Of a stretch of DNA of 64,000 bases, positions 18,243-27,198 are shown piece by piece (position 1 is the stretch's first letter; every line of letters begins with the position of its first letter). This DNA comes from Paenibacillus dendritiformis. GTDB lineage: Bacteria; Bacillota; Bacilli; Paenibacillales; Paenibacillaceae. A model generated the notes under the pieces. The model searched no databases. It was not told the origin of the DNA and was given only the letters and a program-made list of their open reading frames with translations. The DNA is taken from contig NZ_AP025344.1 in NCBI RefSeq assembly GCF_021654795.1, forward strand, positions 2,666,501 to 2,730,500. The letters are read 5' to 3'. The position numbers and the translations under genes were made by a program.

Positions 18243-18809
18243 ATGCAACCTGATATAAACCAACTATATGAAAAATACCTAACCCTAAATATCCCCAATC
18301 CTTTTACACTGGAACAGATCAATGAAAGATTAATGAAACAATACTCGGCAACACCAGTAGACGTTAATAGATTTGATGACTTAAAAAAAGACCCATGGGC
18401 AGATTTTCATACTGCCGTTGCAGCCTATCAATTCCGTAACAGTGACGGGGTAGAAAAACTTCTTATCCTTGAGTCCCCAGATGAAAAAATAGAGTTCTAC
18501 AAAGAGTGTACATACGGAGATGGATGTAATCTTATACTTAATTCAGAAGATCAAATATATGTGTCGGGTGGAACAATACAAGTAGGAACGAAACTGTTAT
18601 TAATTGAACTAGATATTTTTGGAGGAATCGATAAAGAAGATATGGTTCCAGGCAAGGAAGAATTCAATGACTACTTAAAGGCATTATACTTGGCTGGATA
18701 TATACATTTTGAAAATGATTCATTCATCGAAAAAGCCCGCCAACGATATAGAGAAGGTTATAGATTGCGGAGGTTTGGGTCTGGAACTTCTGGAGAAACA
18801 ACATTTTAA
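18243..18809 (+). CDS. Hypothetical protein
   Basis: A 188-residue soluble, acidic protein with no family I recognise. It is predicted mixed alpha/beta with a central strand-rich part (VEKLLILESPDEKIEFY, DQIYVSGGTIQVGTKLLLI) and a charged C-terminus. The start at ATG 18243 has GAGGGAG ten bases upstream. It lies 45 bases before the P-loop kinase gene and could be co-transcribed with it. Confidence 0.6.
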   Translation: MQPDINQLYEKYLTLNIPNPFTLEQINERLMKQYSATPVDVNRFDDLKKDPWADFHTAVAAYQFRNSDGVEKLLILESPDEKIEFYKECTYGDGCNLILNSEDQIYVSGGTIQVGTKLLLIELDIFGGIDKEDMVPGKEEFNDYLKALYLAGYIHFENDSFIEKARQRYREGYRLRRFGSGTSGETTF

Positions 18810-18854
18810 AAAGGATCTGCTATAGTTCAACTTAGAAGAGTTGGGGGATTATCA

Positions 18855-19415
18855 ATGAAGTTGATAATATTATTTGGCCCGCAGGCCGTTGGAAAAATGA
18901 CAGTAGGACAAAGCCTAGCAAACCTTACAAATTTCAAGCTATTCCATAATCATATGTCCATTGATTTCGTGTCTCAATTTTTTGACTATGGAACTCCTTC
19001 TGGAAAGCGCTTAGTCAATTTGATTCGTCATGAAATTTTTGAAGAAGTTTCGAAAAGCGATCTGGCAGGCTTGATCTTTACCTATGTATGGGGGCTAGAC
19101 CTCAAAAATGACTGGGACTATATTGAGCAAATTACAGAGATGTTTGAATCAAGGGGAGGGACTGTCTATTTAGTTGAATTAGAAGCAGATTACGAAGAGA
19201 GACTTAAGCGGAATAAAACCGAAAACAGACTCAAACATAAGCCTACAAAAAGAGATGTTGAAGGATCGGAAAAAGATTTAATTGATACCTATGAAAGGCA
19301 TCGATTAAATTCATATCCCGGAGAAATAACTAAGAAGAATTATATAAAAATCAATAACACGCATATTGAGCCAGACACTGTAGCAAAGATGATAAAAGAA
19401 GAACTTAATCTTTGA
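18855..19415 (+). CDS. P-loop NTPase, small-molecule kinase-like
   Basis: A 186-residue protein. Walker A is GPQAVGKMTVG at residue 8, with HNHMSIDFVSQFF after it. A Walker B-like strand LAGLIFTYVWGL and the Arg-rich lid YEERLKRNKTENRLKHKPTK follow. The size and lid place it with shikimate/gluconate/chloramphenicol-phosphotransferase-like kinases. The substrate is unknown. The AGAGTTGGGGG ribosome site and start are clear. Confidence 0.75.
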   Translation: MKLIILFGPQAVGKMTVGQSLANLTNFKLFHNHMSIDFVSQFFDYGTPSGKRLVNLIRHEIFEEVSKSDLAGLIFTYVWGLDLKNDWDYIEQITEMFESRGGTVYLVELEADYEERLKRNKTENRLKHKPTKRDVEGSEKDLIDTYERHRLNSYPGEITKKNYIKINNTHIEPDTVAKMIKEELNL

Positions 19416-19416
19416 T

Positions 19417-19774
19417 TTAAAGAAAAACAATATATTAATTGGACTCGCTTCATCGTCACCAATCGCTTTCATAAATGAGGTTCTTCGGAAGTATAAATTT
19501 TTTGAATATTTTGATCGCATGATTAGCGGTGAAGAAGTGGCGAAAGGCAAACCAGCTCCAGACATTTACCTTGAAGTCTCAAAGCAATTGAATGTAAGCC
19601 AAATGAATGTTGGGTGCTTGAAGATTCTAAAAATGGTGTTCAAGCAGCAAAACGGCAGGAATGAAATGTATTGGTTTTATTAATGAGAATTCCGGAAATC
19701 AAGATTTATCAAGGGCGGATATGATCGTTAATGACATAAGAGATATTAAAGTGATGGATCTCTTGTTGGAATAA
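19417..19774 (+). pseudogene. HAD phosphatase (beta-phosphoglucomutase-like), C-terminal relic
   Basis: IGLASSSPIAFINEVLRKY (motif II), FFEYFDRMISGEEVAKGKP and APDIYLEVSKQLN (motif III Lys) are in one frame. ECWVLEDSKNGVQAA (motif IV) follows after a shift near 19600, and the end is RADMIVNDIRDIKVMDLLLE. The first 90 or so residues, including the catalytic Asp, are absent. Confidence 0.7.
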
Positions 19775-19914
19775 TCTAATCTTCGCGTTTCGATAAAACT
19801 TCAAAGCCTCTTTATGGTCTGCTGCAAAGGGTTACCCTGCAGGATGGTGCACGGAATGTCGGGAGAAGAACTACCGTTGCTGCTATGCTTTGGTTAATGA
19901 GGGGAGGCATTATC

Positions 19915-20787
19915 ATGGATATGCTGGCGCGACTGAACGAGGCCTTGGGCTATATTGAGGAGAACTTGACGAAGACTGTGGACTATAAGGAGGCCGCGAG
20001 GATTGCCTGCTGCTCGGAATATCATTTCACGCGCATGTTTTCCTTCCTTGCAGGCATTACTCTGTCGGAATACATCCGCCGCAGACGGCTGTCGCTAGCA
20101 GCATTAGAGTTAAGTCATCGTGACATCAAGGTCATCGATGTTGCATTGAAATACGGATATACCTCACCGGATTCATTTACCAGGGCTTTCCAAAGTATGC
20201 ATGGGGTTACTCCCTCGGAAGCCAGGTTCCATGGACAGTCTCTCAAAGCCTTCCCTCGGATGACATTTCAGTTGACCATTAAAGGAGGAAGCGAAATGAA
20301 CTACCGCATTGAAGACAAAGAGGCTTTTCGTATCGTTGGGATTAAAAAGAGAGTGCCTATGATTTTCCATGGGGTGAATCCGGAGATTGCCTCGATGGTG
20401 GAAGATTTGACACCAGAATTAATTAAAAAGATTAAGGGGTTGTCGAATGTTCAGCCTTCGGGACTGATCAGTGCTTCTGCGAATTTTAGTGAAGGACGGA
20501 TGGAGGAGAAAGGGGAGCTCGATCACTATATTGGTGCGGCTACGACGAAAGAGGCTCCGGATGGCTTCGCGTCACTGGAGGTGCCGGCCTCCACATGGGC
20601 TGTATTCACGGCCGTCGGCTCTTATCCCAATGCGCTTCAGGAGGTCTGGGGACGCATCTATTCCGAATGGTTCCCGTCCTCAGACTATGAGCTAAGCCAA
20701 GGGCCGGAAATCCTGTGGAACGAGCATAAGGATATAACTTCACCGAATTTTAAAAGCGAAATATGGATACCTATTAAGAAAAAGTAA
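19915..20787 (+). CDS. AraC-family activator with GyrI-like effector domain
   Basis: A 290-residue regulator of the Rob/BmrR-effector type. Residues 1-105 hold two AraC helix-turn-helices ([39 protein letters not shown]). Residues 120-290 form the effector-binding domain ([49 protein letters not shown]). These sense hydrophobic drugs or other small molecules. The start is ATG 19915 after GGGGAGG, rather than further upstream. No target gene is adjacent. Confidence 0.88.
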   Translation: MDMLARLNEALGYIEENLTKTVDYKEAARIACCSEYHFTRMFSFLAGITLSEYIRRRRLSLAALELSHRDIKVIDVALKYGYTSPDSFTRAFQSMHGVTPSEARFHGQSLKAFPRMTFQLTIKGGSEMNYRIEDKEAFRIVGIKKRVPMIFHGVNPEIASMVEDLTPELIKKIKGLSNVQPSGLISASANFSEGRMEEKGELDHYIGAATTKEAPDGFASLEVPASTWAVFTAVGSYPNALQEVWGRIYSEWFPSSDYELSQGPEILWNEHKDITSPNFKSEIWIPIKKK

Positions 20788-20908
20788 GGGGAAGCGTGCT
20801 CGGCAGCGTATGGGGAAATGACTCTCGCTGCTTAGGGGAATGGGGATTTGTACGGAACCAACCTCAGAATCTGTAGAACTTACGATATGGAAGAAGGGCA
20901 GTCAACAA

Positions 20909-20953
20909 ACGACCCAGTCTAAGATAAGAGCTATCTAAGGCTGGGTCGCTTCG
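20909..20953. repeat. Palindromic repeat, copy 4 (best preserved)
   Basis: GACCCAGTCTAAGATA-AGAGC-TATCTAAGGCTGGGTC is a near-perfect 16-base-pair stem with a five-base loop. It is followed by GCTTCGT, which pairs partly with ACGA on the left. TATGGAAGAAGGGCAGTCAA upstream matches copy 3. Confidence 0.7.
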
Positions 20954-20987
20954 TCTAATACCATAAGAGGAAGTACTCTTTGAAGAA

Positions 20988-21248
20988 TTGAAAGCAATAT
21001 ACTCTTGTCACTTGAGGGGAAGAGTGATTAAAAACAATAAAAACAGTACAAAAGCAATCTTGCTACTCATACTTACACAGATGTCTAAAGCGGTTTATAC
21101 TCGAATTGGAAATGGCGCTACAGTTAACTTTGAAGACGTTGAATTAAATCTTTTAAGCCTCTTGGATTCAGGAGCACAAGAACGTCAGGTGAAATTATTG
21201 CAATATTTTTCAGTTAATCACAAAAATTCAACATATCTGGGGGACTGA
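20988..21248 (+). CDS. Hypothetical protein, possibly a fragment
   Basis: An 86-codon frame starts TTG at 20988, or GTG near 21026. It ends two bases before the next start. The middle (SKAVYTRIGNGATVNFEDVE) and end look protein-like, but there is no recognisable domain or strong ribosome site. It may be the tail of a larger gene or a short partner of the secreted protein that follows. Confidence 0.35.
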   Translation: MKAIYSCHLRGRVIKNNKNSTKAILLLILTQMSKAVYTRIGNGATVNFEDVELNLLSLLDSGAQERQVKLLQYFSVNHKNSTYLGD

Positions 21249-21249
21249 A

Positions 21250-21801
21250 TTGAAGATACTACTAATAATTTTAATAAGTTCATTACAAATGTTACTGATT
21301 GGGAACGATACGACGATTGCAGTAAATGAATTAACGAAAGAAGAAGCTGTTAGATTAACCATTGAAGGTGAGAATCAATTATCTTCAATCATTGTTTTCA
21401 GTCAGTTGGATCCCGCTAAAGCGATACATACTCGATGTGGAGGGATTGAGTCAAATGATCATTATTACTCTTATATTTGCGATGCAAAAACACTCACTGA
21501 TATCACAAATAAACTAATACCATACTTCACTCAGAACTACATTGACGAAATTATACAACAATTTAATATACATAATTATAAGGAAGGTGTCGTTATTGAG
21601 TTATTTGATGGGGGATACACTACAAAATCAACTGATTCTATACAAGAAGTTACAATTCAACAGAGTGGAAATAAAGCAAAGGTCAAGCTTCATTATCACA
21701 TAGATCTTGAAGCTGCCATTAAAGATGGATTTCCAATTCTTGATTTTGAACTAACAAGCCAAGGATGGAGAGTCGCATCAAATGGTTTGCTATTCTGGTG
21801 A
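21250..21801 (+). CDS. Secreted protein, possibly IseA-like DL-endopeptidase inhibitor
   Basis: A 183-residue protein starting TTG after GGGGGA. An N-terminal hydrophobic stretch (LLIILISSLQMLLI) acts as a signal peptide, so it is exported. The mature part begins NELTKEEAVRLTIEG and has an LIPYFTQNYIDEIIQQ helix and a strand-rich C-terminus ending LTSQGWRVASNGLLFW. The layout resembles IseA/YoeB, which binds and inhibits cell-wall endopeptidases. The resemblance is by architecture only. Confidence 0.5.
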   Translation: MKILLIILISSLQMLLIGNDTTIAVNELTKEEAVRLTIEGENQLSSIIVFSQLDPAKAIHTRCGGIESNDHYYSYICDAKTLTDITNKLIPYFTQNYIDEIIQQFNIHNYKEGVVIELFDGGYTTKSTDSIQEVTIQQSGNKAKVKLHYHIDLEAAIKDGFPILDFELTSQGWRVASNGLLFW

Positions 21802-22092
21802 AGAATGATGGGATTCAAGGTTTAGAAATTTAGATGATAGCAATGTACTGATATGCATTAGACCGGGAATCGCCGTAATCCGAGATCAATCATACGTTCC
21901 AGCGAAAGAAATTTAATCGGTTTGAATGGTTCTTCGACTACTAAGAGCGGATTCATGTTTTGTCCGTGGTTTTTAATGCGGAATATGATAGAGGTGAAAT
22001 AAGACTCAACCAGAGGAGATTCTAGAGGAAAAATAGGAGTACAGTACATTTTCGAAGAAGGCACTACATACTCTTTAGGGAGGCTATTCTTA

Positions 22093-22649
22093 ATGACGGA
22101 TAAAATCTTTTGGGAATTAATAAGTAATTCGAGAAAACAAGGCGGAAAACAAGTAGAATGGTTAATCGTTGAGCTGTCAAAGAAGCCAGTAAATGAGATT
22201 ATTGATTTCGAAATCGAGCTTGCAAATAAGCTGCAACAATCCTATACATCTTCATTGTGGGGAGCAGCTTTTGTATCATGGGAGGATGTTCCGATGATGG
22301 CTTTGATTACTTCAGAGGTTGGTTAATTGCGCAAGGAGAAGAAGTTTTTACTAAGGCAGTAAAGAATCCCGAATTTCTTGCAGCCTATTTAACCGACGAA
22401 TACTTGGAAGAGGATGAGTTTGCTCCTCAGTTCGAAGAAATGCTATCCGTCGCTTCAAGTGCGTACATTTATCAAAAAACCGGTGAGTTTGAATATAACG
22501 ACGAGATTAGTACAGAATTTTGGGATGAACTCGAAGCTCGGGGGCACGAATCTATGTCACCAGAAAGTGAAATGGATTGGGAAAAAGACGACCTTGAAGA
22601 AAGGTATCCGCGCTTATGGCAAAGATTTAGCGAGAATCCATTAACGTAA
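22093..22649 (+). pseudogene. DUF4240 protein with one frameshift
   Basis: MTDKIFWELISNSRKQGG, then VEWLIVELSKKPVNEIIDFE, runs to SLWGAAFV. A single-base loss near 22275 moves the rest into another frame, IMGGCSDDGFDYFRGWLIAQ, which continues to PRLWQRFSENPLT. The Cys-Ser-Asp-Asp-Gly-Phe-Asp-Tyr-Phe-Arg segment is the hallmark of DUF4240. About 185 residues would be normal. The break is a single base in GCTTTTGTATCATGGG. Confidence 0.75.
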
Positions 22650-22670
22650 TAAAAAGAAAGGGAGTTGTCC

Positions 22671-23177
22671 ATGGAACTGAACGAACTCAATCAAAAATTA
22701 AAAGAAACAAGGGACGAATTACTTGGAATTCTTACTGCATTGAGTGAAGAGCAATTAAGCAAACGAAAAGAGCCAAACAGTTGGAACATTAGTCAGGTAT
22801 GCCAACACTTAAGTAAGACAGAAGAATTATATGCCATCGCATTAAAGAAAGGATTACAGAGTGAAGAAGACTCATTTATAGAGAGAACACCACAATGGGA
22901 TTTTTTAATAGATAGAAGTAATAAGATAGAAGCACCTGACATTGCTAAACCAGGTGATGAAATTTTTGAAGTCAAAGAAATAATCGAGCAGCTAACTCAA
23001 TCAAGAGAGAGGTTATCCGAAGTATTAAACAGAGTAGAAGACCCATCACTGCTAAGCAGAAGACATTTTGTACACCCGGTTTTTAAAGAGATGTTATTAA
23101 TTGAATGGGTTAGATCACTGTACTTGCATGAACAAAGACATCTTAGACAAATTATTGAAATTATAGAAGGAATGTAA
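22671..23177 (+). CDS. DinB-family (four-helix, metal-binding) protein
   Basis: A 168-residue protein of the DinB_2/YfiT superfamily. Metal-binding His residues are visible in NISQVCQHLSKTEE (about residue 48) and in the C-terminal SLYLHEQRHLRQI. These proteins are thiol-S-transferase-like (bacillithiol-dependent) enzymes. The reaction here is unknown. ATG 22671 is preferred to the TTG at 22665 because AGGGAG is better spaced. Confidence 0.8.
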   Translation: MELNELNQKLKETRDELLGILTALSEEQLSKRKEPNSWNISQVCQHLSKTEELYAIALKKGLQSEEDSFIERTPQWDFLIDRSNKIEAPDIAKPGDEIFEVKEIIEQLTQSRERLSEVLNRVEDPSLLSRRHFVHPVFKEMLLIEWVRSLYLHEQRHLRQIIEIIEGM

Positions 23178-23217
23178 GTAAGGCATCTGCTAAAAACATC
23201 AGCATCAGGAGGAACCG

Positions 23218-23700
23218 ATGACCCATTATCCCATCGATATTGCGAACTTTCATGATACGATTCTTCAACTTCAAGGAATATCTGCGATCGAAAGCGGCGT
23301 CGAGAACCTGGAGCCCATCGATGCGGAGATGCTGCCGCTCTCCGCATGCGCTCATCTGCCTCATGCCGCGCTGCGGCGCACGGGAGGCGGACTGGCAAAC
23401 GAGGTTCTTGTCCAGTTCGAGTTCGCCATTGACCCTACAAGAGAAGGCTTGCAGTCATTGGAATTCCTTGCATGGTTCGTCCGGGATTGCGCGCGGGAAG
23501 GCGCAAAAATTCAATTGCGCCCCTTTGCGCTTCCTCCGGAAACGTCCAATGGCAGACAATTGGGGACGACGTTGAAATTCCATATCGATCTGTTTGTCGA
23601 CGGAATCGAGGATACATTAGAGCCCGCATTTGCTGCGATTCGTCAGCTCAACCAATCGCTCAAGCTGGCGGTGGAACTGTACAAAATCCCGGTCAAGTGA
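23218..23700 (+). CDS. Hypothetical protein
   Basis: A 160-residue soluble protein with AGGAGG before ATG 23218. It shows no motif I can name. The second half (TTLKFHIDLFVDGIEDTL, then AIRQLNQSLKLAVELYK) is amphipathic. Base composition is distinctly more GC-rich than the DinB gene just upstream, suggesting a different origin. Confidence 0.55.
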   Translation: MTHYPIDIANFHDTILQLQGISAIESGVENLEPIDAEMLPLSACAHLPHAALRRTGGGLANEVLVQFEFAIDPTREGLQSLEFLAWFVRDCAREGAKIQLRPFALPPETSNGRQLGTTLKFHIDLFVDGIEDTLEPAFAAIRQLNQSLKLAVELYKIPVK

Positions 23701-23752
23701 GCGCGCAGATCATTTGTCAGAAACAAAGGCTCAAAGGAAAGCGGGAAGTCAT

Positions 23753-23960
23753 ATGGGAATCGCTTATCAGTTAAAATGCGGGCATTGCGCGTACCGGCTA
23801 TCTTCATAATGACTTGTACTTGAAGATTCTCGGATACCGATCAGTTCGAACTGTGTCATGACTGCCCCCGGTGCGCGGAGCCGCTGACGTCTGAACCGTT
23901 GGAAGAACTGTACCCGGAAGCAAGGTGCTGGCATGTCCGGAGTGCCGGAAAGAGAAGCTG
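23753..23960 (+). pseudogene. Zinc-ribbon protein relic
   Basis: MGIAYQLKCGHCAYRLSS, then in another frame FELCHDCPRCAEPLTSEPLE and LACPECRKEKLEISLSWIGI, give three CxxC knuckles of a short zinc-ribbon protein. Stops and shifts interrupt it, and its tail is fused to an acetyltransferase remnant. Confidence 0.45.
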
Positions 23961-24405
23961 GAGATTAGCCTTTCATGGATTGGGATTAGTCGGCTTGCCA
24001 GGAGCTATTCGAATAGCAATGTTCCCGATTATTTTGCAGCCGTTGAGCGCAAAGATTTTGATGCTTATCTCGATGACCTGAAGGGTCCTTACTTCGTGAT
24101 GGAAGAGGAGACAGGCGCCATTGTCGCCTGCGGCGGGTACGCGGCTGAAGAGGAAGATCCTACGATTGCCGTGCTCTGTTGGGGAATGGTCCGTCGCGAT
24201 CTTCACCGCTGCGGGTTCGGCCGACAGCTTCTGGCCGAGCGGTTGCGGCGAATTGCGGCGGAGCCGCAACTCCCGCGTGACGATCGAGACATCGCAATAC
24301 AGCCGCGCTTTTTTCGAACGGTTCGGGTTCACTGCGGAAAGGGTCGTCCCGGACGGCTTCGCGCCGGGCTTGGGGAAGTTTTATGCCCGCTTAGCCTTAT
24401 CCCTT
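23961..24405 (+). pseudogene. GNAT acetyltransferase relic
   Basis: NVPDYFAAVERKDFDAYLDD, YFVMEEETGAIVACGGYA, then LCWGMVRRDLHRCGFGRQLL (acetyl-CoA loop) form a GNAT domain. After a shift near 24265 it continues VTIETSQYSRAFFERFGFTA. The N-terminal beta strand is missing where it meets the zinc-ribbon relic. It is probably a deletion product. Confidence 0.6.
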
Positions 24406-24807
24406 GTTGCATGGAGCGGAACATTCCCCCGAACCGGCTTCTCCCATTTCCAGCTTGAGTTGTGCAATCCGCTTTTCGCCCCAATCGTACATCATCTGAA
24501 TGATCGGCAGCAGGGTCATCCCCAGCTCGGTCATCGAGTATTCCACGCGCGGCGGCACTTCCGGGTACACTTCCCGGTGGACGATCCCGTCCTCCATCAG
24601 TTCTTTCAGTTGGCTCGTCAGCATTTTATGCGTAATTTTGGGGAACAGGCGCTGCAGCTCGCTGAAGCGATGCGGCCCTTCTACCCCGAGATGCCAGAGG
24701 ATGACCACCTTCCACTTGCCGCTGAACATGGAGAGGGTCAGTTCCTTGGAACAGGTAAAATCGCCGTTTTTGAGCTTTTCCTTGATTTCTTTTCGAATGT
24801 CGGACAT
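24397..24807 (-). CDS. HxlR-family transcriptional regulator
   Basis: A 136-residue winged-helix protein: [40 protein letters not shown], then [19 protein letters not shown]. Its conserved Cys near residue 19 could make it a thiol sensor like HypR or YodB. GAGGTGAAGG precedes ATG 24807. It is divergent from the PfpI-like gene at 24961, which is the likely target. Confidence 0.85.
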   Translation of the reverse strand: MSDIRKEIKEKLKNGDFTCSKELTLSMFSGKWKVVILWHLGVEGPHRFSELQRLFPKITHKMLTSQLKELMEDGIVHREVYPEVPPRVEYSMTELGMTLLPIIQMMYDWGEKRIAQLKLEMGEAGSGECSAPCNKG

Positions 24808-24960
24808 CGGGTAACCTTCACCTCTTTGTGATTCTAGCCAATAGTACCTTTTTCGTAACCATCGTACAAAAAAGTGCATTCTTTCCGCCCTTCGCGATAC
24901 GGGCTATAATGGCGTTGAATGAACATCATTCTTCTTATATTGTAAAGGAGTGACGCGACA

Positions 24961-25521
24961 ATGTCTAAAAAAGTGCTGATTCTTACTGGCGATGCGGTCG
25001 AAGCATTGGAAGCATACTATCCTTATTATCGTTGCCTGGAGGAAGGATTCGAAGCGACCATCGCTTCGCCGACGGATACGAAAGTGCTGCATACCGTCGT
25101 CCACGATTTTGAAGACTGGCAGACGTTTACGGAAAAGCGGGGCTACCAGTTGGAAGCCCATGCTTCGTTCGAGCAGATCGATCCTGAGCAATACGATGCC
25201 CTGATTATCCCGGGCGGACGGGCACCGGAGCATATTCGCCTGCATAAGGATTTCCCGCGGATTGTCCGCCATTTCTTCCAAAAGGATAAACCGGTCATGA
25301 TCCTGTGCCATGCCAGCGTGGCGCTGACCGTGATCGCCGAAGAGATCAAAGGGCGGGAAATGACGGCCTACTTCGCTTGCCGTCCGGAAGTGGAAGCGGC
25401 AGGGGCGAAGTATGTGGAGACCCGGTTCCATGTGGATCGCAACCTGATCTCCGGCCATGCATGGAACGACTTGCCGCAGCTGATGAGAGAATTCGTGAAG
25501 CAGGTCAATGCTTTGGCTTAA
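24961..25521 (+). CDS. DJ-1/PfpI-family protein
   Basis: A 186-residue protein with the nucleophile elbow ILCHASVAL (Cys116) after DALIIPGGRAPEHIR. This is the classic DJ-1/PfpI/YhbO pattern of glyoxalase-III-like or chaperone proteins that respond to carbonyl and oxidative stress. TAAAGGAGTG lies upstream. It is divergent from an HxlR regulator, a pairing commonly seen with electrophile-induced genes. Confidence 0.85.
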   Translation: MSKKVLILTGDAVEALEAYYPYYRCLEEGFEATIASPTDTKVLHTVVHDFEDWQTFTEKRGYQLEAHASFEQIDPEQYDALIIPGGRAPEHIRLHKDFPRIVRHFFQKDKPVMILCHASVALTVIAEEIKGREMTAYFACRPEVEAAGAKYVETRFHVDRNLISGHAWNDLPQLMREFVKQVNALA

Positions 25522-25605
25522 GTAGAGAAAAATTGTTACTTTGTAATGATGACAAAGGATAAGAAAAAATGAAGTACTTATAAGTAATAAATCTTATTTT
25601 CCCGA

Positions 25606-25637
25606 AGGCAAAACCACTCTGTGTTTTGTCTTTTTTA
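25606..25637 (+). terminator. Intrinsic terminator after the PfpI-like gene
   Basis: AGGCAAAAC-CACTCTGT-GTTTTGTC followed by TTTTTT is a clear stem-loop plus T-run on the plus strand. Confidence 0.75.
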
Positions 25638-25701
25638 TGCGTATTCATATGGTAATATATAGGTGGTAGATTATTTTCCTTGCTGCTGAAGGGGTGAGAT
25701 T

Positions 25702-26136
25702 GTGAGTACCGCAGCTACGAAACCAACGAGCTTGGGGGAGCTGATACAGCACCATCGGAAGAGGAAGGGAATGAGCCTGATTTTCAATCCATCTTGTCCA
25801 TTGCTGTTGTATTAGGCATTCCCCATAGCGATATCGTAGAACAGTACATCCAGATTGAGTGAAACCGCCTGATGCAAGGAATAGTAACCCATTAATTTGC
25901 TCCAGGTATGCTGATTATTTACGGGTTAAGGGAGAATGCTACTTAGCATTAGGCGACTTTGAACAGTGTATTACTGATATGGTGGAAAGCGCCTCATGGT
26001 TTTCCAAAGTCAACGATTCAGCTAAAGAAAAGAATGCCTTAACACCGTGATGCGTATCCATTTAGAGCGCAGTGTTTCCCCGAAATTTACATTTGAAAAA
26101 TTGAGTGCGTACTTTGCTCAAGAAATGGAGGGTTAA
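25702..26136 (+). pseudogene. RRNPP-type (XRE plus TPR) quorum-sensing regulator relic
   Basis: GTG 25702 after AAGGGGTGAG begins with GELIQHHRKRKGMSL, an XRE helix-turn-helix start. It then collapses to a TPR-like piece (YADYLRVKGECYLALGDFEQ) and an end, PKFTFEKLSAYFAQEMEG. Intact family members are about 400 residues, so roughly two thirds are deleted. The stop lies three bases before a Phr-like peptide frame, the usual arrangement of receptor and signal genes. Confidence 0.5.
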
Positions 26137-26138
26137 GT

Positions 26139-26249
26139 ATGAAGAACTTGATTAAAAAACTATAGTCTAAATCCCTTCTTTACACAGTTGTCCTTCTAAC
26201 AGCGGTTGCGGCATTCTCCGGTGACTCTGGAAGCATCCATCCTTGGTAA
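26139..26249 (+). pseudogene. Phr/PapR-like signal peptide gene with in-frame stop
   Basis: ATG 26139 follows GGAGGG. The 36-codon frame reads MKNLIKKL, a TAG at codon 9, then SKSLLYTVVLLTAVAAFS and a polar tail GDSGSIHPW. A basic start, hydrophobic core and short hydrophilic C-terminus are what secreted pro-peptides of RRNPP systems look like. The stop codon suggests it is dead along with its receptor. Confidence 0.45.
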
Positions 26250-26272
26250 AGCACCTCAATGGTGCTTTTTTA
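26248..26272 (+). terminator. Intrinsic terminator after the signal-peptide relic
   Basis: AAAGCACC-TCAAT-GGTGCTTTTTT is a compact stem with a T-run, well placed to end the receptor/peptide transcript. Confidence 0.8.
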
Positions 26273-26514
26273 ATATTCAAAACATCCGTTCATATATCCA
26301 CAAATTAGTTTATGCTATAATGGCTATCGCCTGCACTATTCTCCCGCTAACCCCGCAATCCTTCACTTTTCTCCGCCGGACGGGTTGCCTTCAACCGCAT
26401 CCTCTTTATAGTATTATCAAAACGGTATCCGTTTGTTATAATGTCGGAACGAAGTTCAAGAATGAATGTTATCTATGGTTTTCTCAAAGTAAAGAGAGTT
26501 GGGATGAACGCCAG

Positions 26515-27198
26515 ATGAAAATTTTGTTGGTGGAAGATGATAAAACGATCGCGTCCGGTCTTGAATATTCCCTGCAGCAGGAACACTTTTCTACTCTCCT
26601 GTGCCATGATGTGGCATCGGCCAAAAAGGTGATCGCCGATGAGCTGGATCAATTCGCGTTATGCTTGTTTGATTTATCCCTCCCCGATGGCAGCGGGTAC
26701 GAATTGTGCAAGCTCGTGAAGGAGCGGAGAGATATACCGGTCATCTTTTTAACGGTGATTGATGATGAGGTTAATGTCGTGATGGGACTGGATATGGGAG
26801 CGGATGACTATATTACGAAGCCTTTTCGCGTTCGCGAGCTTCTGTCGCGAATCAAATCCGTCTTGCGGAGATACCATAAGCCTTCTCAGACCAGGTCGAT
26901 TATCGAGATCGATCAGGTTCGCATTAATACGCTCGAGGGAAAGGTGTATAAACACGGCGCGGAAATTCCGCTGACGGCTTTAGAGTATCGCTTGCTGCTT
27001 ATTTTCGGAAATCATGTTGGGCAGGTGCTGTCAAGAACTCAGCTGTTAGAGCAGATTTGGGATGTGGCAGGGGACTTTGTGAATGATAATACATTAACGG
27101 TGTATATCAAAAGGCTGCGGGAAAAGCTGGAGGATCAACCGCAGCGCCCGGCGCTGATTAAAACCGTCCGCGGTCTGGGCTACAAGGTTGGTGATTAG
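26515..27198 (+). CDS. OmpR-family response regulator (BceR-like)
   Basis: A 227-residue regulator with acidic pocket VEDD at residue 6, phospho-acceptor Asp53 in LFDLSLPDG, and Lys in ITKPF near residue 103. The C-terminal winged helix (LTALEYRLLLIFGNHVG; VYIKRLREKLEDQPQRP) binds DNA. It is followed at once by the sensor kinase and then the ABC genes, so it probably drives 28295-31572. The longer frame upstream is not coding. ATG 26515 fits the known family length. Confidence 0.9.
   Translation: MKILLVEDDKTIASGLEYSLQQEHFSTLLCHDVASAKKVIADELDQFALCLFDLSLPDGSGYELCKLVKERRDIPVIFLTVIDDEVNVVMGLDMGADDYITKPFRVRELLSRIKSVLRRYHKPSQTRSIIEIDQVRINTLEGKVYKHGAEIPLTALEYRLLLIFGNHVGQVLSRTQLLEQIWDVAGDFVNDNTLTVYIKRLREKLEDQPQRPALIKTVRGLGYKVGD

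Noticed and set aside
21858..22064. Minus-strand 68-codon frame with protein-like sequence
   Set aside because: Possible fragment of an unknown protein. There is no ribosome site, no partner and no motif, so it is not reported as a gene.
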